DNA of 64,000 bases from contig NZ_BDCD01000021.1 of assembly GCF_001613325.1 (NCBI RefSeq), positions 124,001 to 188,000 on the forward strand. The letters are read 5' to 3'. A program made the position numbers and the translations under genes. The notes under the pieces are model-generated. The model made no database searches and had not been told where the DNA came from. It saw only the letters and a program-made list of their open reading frames with translations. Origin of the DNA: Nocardia yamanashiensis NBRC 100130 (GTDB lineage: Bacteria; Actinomycetota; Actinomycetes; Mycobacteriales; Mycobacteriaceae). Below are positions 41,944 to 50,132 of this stretch, one piece after another; positions within the stretch are counted from its first letter, which is position 1; each line of letters begins with the position of its first letter.

Positions 41944-43140
41944 GTGACCGTCGCATCCCCCTTCGATCTCATTGTTGTCGGCTCCGGTTTCTTCGGACTG
42001 ACCGTCGCGGAACGCACTGCCAGCCAGCTCGGTAAGCGCGTGCTGGTGATTGATCGCCGCTACCACCTCGGCGGCAACGCGTATTCGGAGGCGGAACCCG
42101 AAACGGGTATCGAAGTCCACAAATACGGGGCGCACCTGTTCCACACCTCGAACAAGCGGGTGTGGGATTACGTGAACCAGTTCACCGAATTCACCGGCTA
42201 CCAGCATCGCGTCTTCGCCATGCACAAGGGCCAGGCGTACCAGTTCCCCATGGGCCTGGGCCTCATCTCGCAATTCTTCGGCCGGTATTTCACCCCGGAC
42301 GAGGCCAAAGCACTCATTGCCGACCAGTCCGCCGAGGTCGACTCCAAGGACGTCACCAACCTCGAGGAGAAGGCCGTCTCGCTGATCGGCCGCCCGCTCT
42401 ACGAGGCGTTCGTCCGCGATTACACCGCCAAACAGTGGCAGACCGATCCGAAGGAACTGCCGTCGAGCATCATTTCCCGGCTCCCGGTCCGCTACAACTT
42501 CGACAATCGCTACTTCAACGACAGCTACGAAGGCCTGCCCAAGAACGGCTACACCGCGTGGCTGACCAAGATGGCCGAGCACGAGAACATCGAAGTCCGG
42601 CTGAATACCGATTGGTTCGAGGTGCGCGAGGAGATTCGCGCCCAGAACCCGGACGCGCCGATCGTCTACACCGGCCCGCTGGACCGCTACTTCGACTACG
42701 CCGAAGGCGAACTCGGCTGGCGCACCATCGATTTCGAGACCGAGGTCTTGAACACCGGTGACTTCCAGGGCACTTCGGTGATGAACTACAACGACGCGGA
42801 CGTGCCCTACACCCGCATCATCGAATCGCGGCATTTCCACCCGGAACGCGATTACCCCAAGGACAAGACGGTCATCCAGCGCGAATTCTCGCGTTTCGCG
42901 CAGACCGGCGACGAGCCGTACTACCCGATCAACACCCCGGAGGACCGGGCCAAGGTGCTCGCCTACCGCGAGCGCGCCAAGGCCGAAACCGCCTCCGCCA
43001 AGGTGCTTTTCGGTGGCCGCCTGGGCACCTACCAGTACCTCGACATGCATATGGCGATCGGCGCGGCGCTGAGCATGTTCGACAATGTGCTGCGCCCGCA
43101 CCTGGAAACCGGAGCAGCGCTGGTGGACACCGCCGAATGA
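41944..43140 (+). CDS. glf: UDP-galactopyranose mutase
   Basis: A 398-residue FAD enzyme that interconverts UDP-galactopyranose and UDP-galactofuranose, the galactan precursor. The FAD motif VVGSGFFGLTVAE is near residues 10-22, followed by VIDRRYHLGGNAYSE, GAHLFHTSNKRVWDY and the C-terminal GRLGTYQYLDMHMAIGAAL. Length matches the family (about 390-400). GTG 41944 is preferred over ATG 41923 because of a -10 element 8 bases upstream and the short N-terminus of homologues. It heads the cell-wall operon and overlaps glfT2 by ATGA. Confidence 0.95.
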   Translation: MTVASPFDLIVVGSGFFGLTVAERTASQLGKRVLVIDRRYHLGGNAYSEAEPETGIEVHKYGAHLFHTSNKRVWDYVNQFTEFTGYQHRVFAMHKGQAYQFPMGLGLISQFFGRYFTPDEAKALIADQSAEVDSKDVTNLEEKAVSLIGRPLYEAFVRDYTAKQWQTDPKELPSSIISRLPVRYNFDNRYFNDSYEGLPKNGYTAWLTKMAEHENIEVRLNTDWFEVREEIRAQNPDAPIVYTGPLDRYFDYAEGELGWRTIDFETEVLNTGDFQGTSVMNYNDADVPYTRIIESRHFHPERDYPKDKTVIQREFSRFAQTGDEPYYPINTPEDRAKVLAYRERAKAETASAKVLFGGRLGTYQYLDMHMAIGAALSMFDNVLRPHLETGAALVDTAE

Positions 43141-45092
43141 CCGCCCAACTCGAGCTGGAAGCCATGAGCACCGACAGCCGCGCCAAGTCCCTGCTCCAGC
43201 GGATCATCCTGCCCCGGCCGGGCGAACCGCTGGACGTACGGAAGCTGTACCTGGAGGAATCCGAGACCAATGCCCGGCGCGCGCACGCCATCACGCGCAC
43301 CGCGCTGGCCATCGGGGCCGAGTCCGAGGTGTCGTTCTGCACCTACTTCAACGCGGTCCCGGCCAGCTACTGGCGGCGCTGGAGCGTGCTGAAGTCGGTC
43401 GTGCTGCGGCTGGAACTGTCCGGGCACGGGCGGGTGGACGTGTACCGGTCCAAGGCCGATGGATCGCGAATCCACGTGCAGGGCAACGAGTTCACCACTC
43501 CGGGCGATGGCGCGGCGGCCGCGGCGTTCATCGAATTCGAGGTCGAGCTCGCGCCGTTCGAGGACGGTGGCTGGATCTGGTTCGACATCACCACCGACTC
43601 GCACGTCGAAATGCGCAGCGGCGGTTGGTACGCGCCGATCGAGGCCCCGGGCGAAGGCAGCATCGCCGTCGGCATGCCGACCTTCAACCGCCCCACCGAT
43701 GCCGTGAAAACCATTGCGGCACTGGGTTCCGACCCGCTGGTGCTGGAGAAGATCAAGGCCGTCATCATCCCCGACCAGGGCACCCGCAAGGTCGTGGACG
43801 AGCCCGGTTTCGCGGAAGCCGCACTGCCCCTGGGTGATCGGCTCACCTTCCACAACCAGCCCAACCTGGGCGGTTCGGGCGGGTACAGCCGCGTCATGTA
43901 CGAGGCGCTCAAGACCACCGATGCCGAGTACATCGTCTACATGGACGACGACATCGAAATCGAGCCCGACTGCATCCTGCGCGCGCTGGCGTTCTCGCGT
44001 TTCGCCAAGTCGCCCATCCTGACCGGCGGCCAGATGCTGAACCTGCAGGAGCGTTCGCACCTGCACACCATGGGCGAGGTCGTGGACCGCTCCATCTTCA
44101 TGTGGACCGCGGCCCCGAACGTCGAATACGACCACGACTTCTCGAAGAATCCGCTGCGCGACCGCGACAATTCGAAGCTGCTGCACCGCCGCATCGATGT
44201 CGACTTCAACGGCTGGTGGACCTGCGTCATCCCGCGTCAGGTGGCCGAGGAGATCGGTCAGCCGCTGCCGCTGTTCCTCAAGTGGGACGATGTCGAATAC
44301 GGCCTGCGCGCCCGCGCCGCCGGCTATCCGACCGTCACCCTCCCCGGCGCGGCGGTCTGGCACATGGCGTGGAGCGACAAGGACGACGCCATCGACTGGC
44401 AGGCGTACTTCCACCTGCGCAACCGCCTGGTCGTCGCCTCCCTGCACCTGCCCAACGACGGCCGCCCCATGGTCGTCAACACCGTCAAGGCCACGCTGAA
44501 ACACCTGCTGTGCCTGGAGTATTCGACGGTGGCCATCCAGAACGAGGCCATCCGCGACTACCTGGCCGGCCCGGACCAGCTGTTCGGCCTGCTCCCCACC
44601 GCGCTCGGCAAGATCCACGCCATGCGCAAGGAGTACCCGGACGCCGTGGTCGTCCCGTCCTCCACCGAACTGCCCATGGCCTCCCGGGCCGCGGTCGGCG
44701 CGGTCGGTGAACCGGGCAATCCGCTCGCCAAGGTGGTGCGCCTGGGTAAGGGCGTGCTGCACAACTTCCGCAAGGCCGATCCCGCGCACCACGAGACCCC
44801 GCAGCTGAACGTCCCCACCCTGGACGCCCGCTGGTTCCTGCTGTCGCAGGTGGACGGCGTCACCGTCACCACCGCCGACGGCCGGGGCGTGGTCTACCGC
44901 AAGCGCGATCCGCGCAAGGCCGCCGAGCTGTTCAAGGAGGCCATGCGCCTGCGCCGGGAGCTGGCCGAGCGTTTCCCCGAAGTGCGCGAGCAGTATCGTC
45001 GCGCGCACGCGCATCTCACGAGCAAGTCGGCGTGGGAGAACGTCTTCGGAATCGACTCGACCGAATCCACTTCAGGAGAAGAGCGCAAATGA
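43137..45092 (+). CDS. glfT2: Galactofuranosyltransferase GlfT2
   Basis: A 651-residue bifunctional transferase that extends the arabinogalactan galactan with alternating beta-1,5 and beta-1,6 Galf. An N-terminal beta-rich domain covers about residues 30-165, then a GT-A domain (IAVGMPTFNRPTDAV; Asp triad MDDDIE at about 270-272; WDDVEYGLRARAAG; and the catalytic His region AVWHMAWSDKDD). A helical C-terminal part follows. Length is close to the mycobacterial enzyme (637). It overlaps glf and the PAP2 gene by 4 bases each. Confidence 0.95.
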   Translation: MTAQLELEAMSTDSRAKSLLQRIILPRPGEPLDVRKLYLEESETNARRAHAITRTALAIGAESEVSFCTYFNAVPASYWRRWSVLKSVVLRLELSGHGRVDVYRSKADGSRIHVQGNEFTTPGDGAAAAAFIEFEVELAPFEDGGWIWFDITTDSHVEMRSGGWYAPIEAPGEGSIAVGMPTFNRPTDAVKTIAALGSDPLVLEKIKAVIIPDQGTRKVVDEPGFAEAALPLGDRLTFHNQPNLGGSGGYSRVMYEALKTTDAEYIVYMDDDIEIEPDCILRALAFSRFAKSPILTGGQMLNLQERSHLHTMGEVVDRSIFMWTAAPNVEYDHDFSKNPLRDRDNSKLLHRRIDVDFNGWWTCVIPRQVAEEIGQPLPLFLKWDDVEYGLRARAAGYPTVTLPGAAVWHMAWSDKDDAIDWQAYFHLRNRLVVASLHLPNDGRPMVVNTVKATLKHLLCLEYSTVAIQNEAIRDYLAGPDQLFGLLPTALGKIHAMRKEYPDAVVVPSSTELPMASRAAVGAVGEPGNPLAKVVRLGKGVLHNFRKADPAHHETPQLNVPTLDARWFLLSQVDGVTVTTADGRGVVYRKRDPRKAAELFKEAMRLRRELAERFPEVREQYRRAHAHLTSKSAWENVFGIDSTESTSGEERK

Positions 45093-45673
45093 CCGCTGCA
45101 GAGTCCGCGACGAACGCGGACCGCGGGCTGCACGTCGTCCCGGAGACTCCCGAGACCGTGCCGCCCGCAACCGGCGAGGTCAAGATCCTCAATCTGGTGC
45201 AGGGCACCATCGGGCAGCAGCCCGGCGCGACCAAGGTCGCGCGCGGGATGTCCCATTTCGGTGAGCATTCGCTCGGCTGGATCGGCATCGCCGCGGTCGG
45301 CGCGCTCGTCGACAAGCCGCGCCGCCGCGAGTGGGCCGGCGTCGCCGTCGGCGCGTTCGGCGCGCACGCCGCGTCCGTGGTGATCAAGCGGATCGTCCGC
45401 CGCAAGCGCCCGCATCACCCGTCGGTGCAGGTCAACGTGTCGACGCCGTCGAAGCTCAGCTTCCCGTCCTCGCACGCCACCTCCACCACGGCGGCGGCTG
45501 TGTTGCTCGGCAGGCTCACCGGGCTACCCTTGCCTGCGGTGCTCGTCCCGCCGATGCTGCTCTCCCGGCTCGTCCTCGGAGTGCACTACCCCTCCGACGT
45601 GCTCGCCGGCTCGGCGCTGGGTGCCGCATCAGCCGCCGCTGTGCTTGCCGCCGAAAAGAGACTCGCGAATTGA
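45089..45673 (+). CDS. PAP2-family phosphatase of the arabinogalactan operon
   Basis: A 194-residue membrane phosphatase of the PAP2 family. The three phosphatase motifs are visible: KRIVRRKRPHH, PSSHATSTTAA and SRLVLGVHYPSDVLAG. From its place between glfT2 and ubiA it matches Rv3807c, proposed to dephosphorylate decaprenylphosphoryl-5-phosphoribose, the product of UbiA. The N-terminal 35 residues are hydrophilic. ATG 45089 overlaps the glfT2 stop and follows CAGGAGAAGAGCGCA. Confidence 0.9.
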   Translation: MTAAESATNADRGLHVVPETPETVPPATGEVKILNLVQGTIGQQPGATKVARGMSHFGEHSLGWIGIAAVGALVDKPRRREWAGVAVGAFGAHAASVVIKRIVRRKRPHHPSVQVNVSTPSKLSFPSSHATSTTAAAVLLGRLTGLPLPAVLVPPMLLSRLVLGVHYPSDVLAGSALGAASAAAVLAAEKRLAN

Positions 45674-45699
45674 CCGCCCAGGAAAGAGCCCTTGTTGAC

Positions 45700-46647
45700 A
45701 TGAGCGAAGAGCCGACCAGCACCGACCTAGACGAGGCGGTCATCAAGGGACCGCCGAAGACGCTCGCCGGTGGTCTCGTCAAGGCCATGCGGCCGCGGCA
45801 GTGGGTCAAGAACGTGCTGGTGCTGGCCGCGCCCATGGTGGCCGGCAAGAACCTCGCGACCGGCGATTTCATCATCGCGAACTGGACCGTCATCGGGCAC
45901 GTGGCCATCGCGTTCCTGGTGTTCTGCCTGGCCGCGTCCGGTATCTACCTGGTCAACGACGCCCTCGACGTGGAGGCCGACCGGGCGCATCCGACCAAGC
46001 GCTTCCGGCCCATCGCGGCCGGCGTGGTGCCGGTGAACCTGGCCTATGGGCTGTCGTTCGTCCTGCTCGCGGGCTCGATCCTGTTGTCGTTCACCGCGAG
46101 CTGGCATCTGGCCGTGGTGATGGGCGTGTACATCGCCATCCAGCTGGCCTACTGCTTCGGCCTCAAGCATCAGGCCGTGCTCGATATCGCCATCGTGTCC
46201 TCGGGCTTCCTGCTGCGCGCGGTCGCCGGTGGCGCGGCCGCCGACATCAAGCTGTCCAAGTGGTTCCTGCTGATCATGGCGTTCGGCTCGCTGTTCATGG
46301 CGGCCGGAAAGCGCTACGCCGAGTTGAAGATCGCGCTCGACACCGGCGCCAAGATCCGCAAGTCGCTGGAGTACTACACGCCGACCTACCTGCGGTTCGT
46401 GTGGACCCTGTCGGCCACCGCCGTGGTGGTGTTCTACGGTCTGTGGGCGTTCGAACCGGATCACGCCAACAACACCTGGTTCGCGGTGTCGATGATCCCG
46501 TTCACCATCGCCATCCTCCGGTACGCCGTCGATGTCGATGGCGGCGAAGCCGGTGAACCGGAAGAGATCGCCCTGGGGGACCGGATCCTCCAGTTCCTCG
46601 CAATCGCCTGGATCGGAGCGGTAGGTGTCGCTGTCTATCTCACCTGA
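45700..46647 (+). CDS. ubiA: Decaprenyl-phosphate phosphoribosyltransferase (UbiA-family)
   Basis: A 315-residue membrane prenyltransferase that joins decaprenyl phosphate to phosphoribosyl pyrophosphate, the first step to the arabinose donor DPA. The first Asp-rich motif is NDALDVEADRAHPTKRFRPIAAG; the second catalytic region reads AAGKRYAELKIA. About nine helices. From memory the M. tuberculosis enzyme is about 300 residues. ATG 45700 gives MSEEP; an upstream TTG 45670 overlapping the PAP2 stop is a possible alternative. It overlaps aftB by 23 bases. Confidence 0.93.
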   Translation: MSEEPTSTDLDEAVIKGPPKTLAGGLVKAMRPRQWVKNVLVLAAPMVAGKNLATGDFIIANWTVIGHVAIAFLVFCLAASGIYLVNDALDVEADRAHPTKRFRPIAAGVVPVNLAYGLSFVLLAGSILLSFTASWHLAVVMGVYIAIQLAYCFGLKHQAVLDIAIVSSGFLLRAVAGGAAADIKLSKWFLLIMAFGSLFMAAGKRYAELKIALDTGAKIRKSLEYYTPTYLRFVWTLSATAVVVFYGLWAFEPDHANNTWFAVSMIPFTIAILRYAVDVDGGEAGEPEEIALGDRILQFLAIAWIGAVGVAVYLT

Positions 46648-48613
46648 CGTGGTAGAGGGAGAAGAGCGAGTAGAGGGCGCGCCGACGGCACAGTTGCCGG
46701 TCGGTCGCGCCCGTCGCCGTGCGAACGACGCACGGCTGTCTCGACTATCCCGCGCTACCTTCGTCGGTGGGATCGTGCTGACAGCGGTCCTTTTCGCGGC
46801 CGGTGGCTGGCAGCGCCGCTGGATCGCCGACGACGGTCTCATCGTGCTGCGCACGGTGCGAAACCTGCTGGCGGGCAACGGTCCCGTCTTCAACGCCGGG
46901 GAGCGCGTCGAGGCGAACACCAGCACCGCCTGGACCTACATCGTCTGGTTCTTCAGCTGGCTCACCCGGATCCGGCTCGAGTACGTGGTGCTCGGCATCG
47001 CGCTCACGCTGTCGGTGCTGGCGGTCGTGTTCGCCATGATGGGCGCGGCGCGGCTGTGGGGCGGTTCGTCCTCGCAGTTCCTGCTGCCAGCGGGCGTGCT
47101 CGTCTACATCGCGCTGCCGCCTTCGCGCGACTACGCCAGCTCCGGGCTGGAATCGAGCCTGGTCATCTTCTGGCTGGCGGTGCTGTGGTGGGCGCTGGTG
47201 CGCTGGTCGCAGGCCGAGAAGGTGCGCCTGCCAGGCTTTTTCGCGCTGGTCTTCTGGGCCGGCCTGTCGCCGCTGATCCGGCCGGAGATGACGCTGGTCG
47301 GCGCGCTGGCGCTGATGATGATCTTCCTGGCGCCGGTGCCCGAGACCCGGTTGCGGCCCTGGGTGTTCCGCGCGCTGATCGTGGCGGTCGCGGGCCTCGT
47401 GCCGGTGGCGTACCAGATCTGGCGGATGGGCTACTACGGCCTGCCCTACCCGAACACCGCGGTCGCCAAGGACGCGGGCGGGGCCAAATGGTCGCAGGGC
47501 CTGGTCTATTTCTGGAACCTGGTCGGCCCGTACTGGCTGCTGGTGCCGTTGGCGCTGCTCGCGGTGACCGCGGGCGCGCTGGCCTGGACCCGGCGCTCGA
47601 CCCCGCGCGGCGGGCGGCACGCACTGGACACGGCCGGGACCGCGGACGGCGGAAAGCCGGACCTGCGCACCCGGATTCACCGTTTCAGCCTCTGGCTGCG
47701 CACGCCCACCGCCGTGGTGGCGCTGATGGTCGGCAGCGGTCTGCTGCTCACCGTCTACGAGATCCGCGTCGGCGGCGACTTCATGCACGGCCGCATGCTG
47801 CTGCCGCAGCTGTTCTGCCTGATTCTCCCGGTCGCGGTGATTCCGCTGCGGCTGCCCGAGAACCGCAAGCCGGACTGGGTTTTCGCGGTGGTACTGGCGG
47901 CGTTCCTGGGCACCGCCGGATGGGCGCTGTTCGCGGCCAACACCACGGCCATCAAGACCGGGACCAAGATCAGTTCGACGGGCATCGTGGACGAGCGCGT
48001 GTACTACGTGCTGAACACCGGTCACGATCACCCGATTCGCGCCGAGGACTACCTGGACTATCCGCGCATGCGGGCCATGGTCAAGAACATCGCCGAAACC
48101 CCGGACGGCGGCCTGCTGCTCAATTCGCCGTCGTTCATGTTCTGGTACGTCGCGCCGCCGCCGCAGCCCATCCCGGACGGCGGTGCGGGACATACGGTGT
48201 TCTTCCTGAACCTGGGCATGACCTCGATGAACGTGCCGCTGGACGTGCGCGTCATCGACCAGATGGGCCTGGCGTATCCGCTTGCGGCGCATACCGAACG
48301 GCTCACCGACGGCCGCATCGGGCACGACAAGAACCTGTACCCGGACTGGGTGGTCGTGGACGCGGGCATGGTGGACAAGCATCCGTGGATGCCCTGGTAC
48401 CTGGACGACCGGTGGACGGCGCAGGCGCGAGTCGCCCTGTCCTGCCCCGCGACCCAGGATCTACTGGCCTCCACCCGGGCGCCGCTGACCTTCGATCGCT
48501 GGCGGCACAATGTCCAGCAATCCCTGGACTTCGCCAAGTACCGCATCGACCGGGTGCCGAAATACGAGATCGAGCGTTGCCAATTGGTGGATCCCACCCT
48601 GCCGGGCAACTAG
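46625..48613 (+). CDS. aftB: Terminal beta-(1->2)-arabinofuranosyltransferase AftB
   Basis: A 662-residue GT-C membrane glycosyltransferase that caps arabinan with terminal beta-1,2-Araf, the site of mycolate attachment. The catalytic loop motif WIADDGLIVLRTVRNLLAGNGPV is near residues 60-80, with GERVEANTSTAWTY just after; both match AftB. About nine helices precede a soluble C-terminal domain. GTG 46625 lies within the end of ubiA, so they are coupled. A strong terminator follows and closes the operon. The mycolyltransferase array that uses its product starts 226 bases later. Confidence 0.94.
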   Translation: MSLSISPDVVEGEERVEGAPTAQLPVGRARRRANDARLSRLSRATFVGGIVLTAVLFAAGGWQRRWIADDGLIVLRTVRNLLAGNGPVFNAGERVEANTSTAWTYIVWFFSWLTRIRLEYVVLGIALTLSVLAVVFAMMGAARLWGGSSSQFLLPAGVLVYIALPPSRDYASSGLESSLVIFWLAVLWWALVRWSQAEKVRLPGFFALVFWAGLSPLIRPEMTLVGALALMMIFLAPVPETRLRPWVFRALIVAVAGLVPVAYQIWRMGYYGLPYPNTAVAKDAGGAKWSQGLVYFWNLVGPYWLLVPLALLAVTAGALAWTRRSTPRGGRHALDTAGTADGGKPDLRTRIHRFSLWLRTPTAVVALMVGSGLLLTVYEIRVGGDFMHGRMLLPQLFCLILPVAVIPLRLPENRKPDWVFAVVLAAFLGTAGWALFAANTTAIKTGTKISSTGIVDERVYYVLNTGHDHPIRAEDYLDYPRMRAMVKNIAETPDGGLLLNSPSFMFWYVAPPPQPIPDGGAGHTVFFLNLGMTSMNVPLDVRVIDQMGLAYPLAAHTERLTDGRIGHDKNLYPDWVVVDAGMVDKHPWMPWYLDDRWTAQARVALSCPATQDLLASTRAPLTFDRWRHNVQQSLDFAKYRIDRVPKYEIERCQLVDPTLPGN

Positions 48614-48628
48614 ATCGGGTAGAACATT

Positions 48629-48660
48629 GGCAACCCCGCACCCTCGGGTGCGGGGTTGCC
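48629..48660 (+). terminator. Intrinsic terminator after aftB
   Basis: GGCAACCCCGCACC and GGTGCGGGGTTGCC form a perfect 14-bp stem with CTCG loop, followed by TTGTT, 15 bases after the aftB stop. Confidence 0.85.
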
Positions 48661-48718
48661 TTGTTCGTAAGGACGTTTGACAGGTTTGTCACGGTTTGTC
48701 CCGCAGCTTTCCTGCTCC

Positions 48719-48762
48719 TGTCTCGATTCGGTAACGCCAAGGCATATCTTCCGCGATACCAT
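48719..48762 (+). promoter_or_regulatory. Promoter of mycolyltransferase 1, shared layout with mycolyltransferase 2
   Basis: TGTCTCGAT, then TAACGCC (ending 48738), then after 15 bases CGATA leading into TACCAT (48757-48762) as -10. The same words with identical spacing stand before mycolyltransferase 2. Predicted leader is about 70 bases. Confidence 0.55.
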
Positions 48763-48839
48763 TCGCGGACACATCTCTTGACGGCTCGAGTGATCTTGTG
48801 CCGCAAAGGTTGTCGCAACAGACGAAAGGCCGATGAAGG

Positions 48840-49898
48840 ATGCGGGGCGCAGCTGTGAATGGTGGGGGACAGTCGATCGGCGCACGCGCGATCACGAGGC
48901 GCGGACTGCTCAAAGGATCGCTCGCGGGCACGGCGCTGCTGGCCGGAGCGTTGGCCTTCCCGGGCACCGCGCGCGCGGCGCTGAATACCGACGGCTTCGA
49001 CTTCTATGTCGATTCCGCGACCATGGGACCGATCAAGACCCGCGTCTTCCGTGCGGCGGACGGCAATACGAACCGCGTGGTCTACGCGCTCGACGGTATG
49101 CGCGCCCGCGACGACCTGAACGGCTGGGAGATCGAGACCGAGGTCTCGCGCGAACTCGTCAAACAGAACATCAATGTGGTCATGCCGGTCGGCGGCCAGG
49201 CCAGCTTCTACGCCGACTGGGCCGCGGCCAGCACCTTCCTGGGCAGCTCCGCCGGAACCGATGCCGGCCGGACCAATTCGGGTTCCTCGCAGATCCTGGC
49301 CGGCGGCCCCGGCAAGTCCTACGCCTACAAGTGGGAGACCTTCCTCAGCAAGGAACTCCCGGCCGGCTTGCGGGATCGCCTGGGCTTCAGCACGACTCGC
49401 AACGGCGTCTTCGGCCTGTCCATGAGCGGTTCGTCCGCGCTCATGCTGGCCGCCTTCTACCCGGGCCAGTTCTGCTATGCCGGTTCGTTTTCCGGCGCGC
49501 TGAACCTCTCCGACTCGATCATGCGCAATGCGGTCCGCGTCGCCCTGCTCGACGCGGGCGGTTTCAATGTCGAGTCCATGGCCAAGACCACCTCCCAGTG
49601 GCAGCACCTGGACGCCTACACCTTCGCACCCAAGTTGAAGGCCAATGGAACTCGCATGTGGATCTCGGCGGGCAGCGGCCTGCCGACCTCCAGCGACGCG
49701 CTCAATATGTCCACCCTGCAGGGCATGGGCATCGAAGCCGTATCCCTGATGGGCACCAAGGCGTTCCAGTCCCGCTACGCCAGTCTGGGCGGTTCGAACG
49801 TCACCTACGACTATCCGGCGCTCGGTGTGCACAACTGGAAGAACTGGGAAGCGCAGCTCTACAAGATGCTCCCCGACCTCTCCGCGCACATCGGCTGA
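48840..49898 (+). CDS. Mycolyltransferase 1 (antigen 85 family, subfamily A, Tat-like signal)
   Basis: A 352-residue exported alpha/beta hydrolase of the antigen 85 family, which transfers mycolic acids from trehalose monomycolate to arabinogalactan or to another TMM. The signal has ITRRGLLKG, a twin-arginine motif, and ends in ARA near residue 46; the other array members look Sec-type. The nucleophile is in GLSMSGSSA, not the GLSMGGS of its neighbours. The acid is in IEAVSLMGTKAFQ and the His in VHNWKNWE, so the triad is complete. ATG 48840 has a poor ribosome-binding site; GTG 48855 is an alternative. Confidence 0.9.
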   Translation: MRGAAVNGGGQSIGARAITRRGLLKGSLAGTALLAGALAFPGTARAALNTDGFDFYVDSATMGPIKTRVFRAADGNTNRVVYALDGMRARDDLNGWEIETEVSRELVKQNINVVMPVGGQASFYADWAAASTFLGSSAGTDAGRTNSGSSQILAGGPGKSYAYKWETFLSKELPAGLRDRLGFSTTRNGVFGLSMSGSSALMLAAFYPGQFCYAGSFSGALNLSDSIMRNAVRVALLDAGGFNVESMAKTTSQWQHLDAYTFAPKLKANGTRMWISAGSGLPTSSDALNMSTLQGMGIEAVSLMGTKAFQSRYASLGGSNVTYDYPALGVHNWKNWEAQLYKMLPDLSAHIG

Positions 49899-50010
49899 TG
49901 CCCCGGCGCTATGGATTCGACGAGATTCGACAAGCGGGATTTGTCCCTCGGTTTGTATCCAGCCGCAGGTCTGCGCCACTTTTCCGAACCGGAGTGGCGC
50001 GGGTCACTAT

Positions 50011-50054
50011 TGTCTCGATCTGATAACGCCCCGTTAGCCATCACACGATAGGCT
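50011..50054 (+). promoter_or_regulatory. Promoter of mycolyltransferase 2, shared layout with mycolyltransferase 1
   Basis: TGTCTCGAT, TAACGCC (ending 50030), 15 bases, CGATA and a TAGGCT -10 (50049-50054) repeat the pattern upstream of gene 1 with the same spacing, while the surrounding bases differ. Confidence 0.55.
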
Positions 50055-50132
50055 CCCCGAGACCTCCGGCCCGTGGTCACGAGCACACGACCGGAACAGC
50101 GTGAGAGAACGACAGGAAAGGCCGGACAGAAC

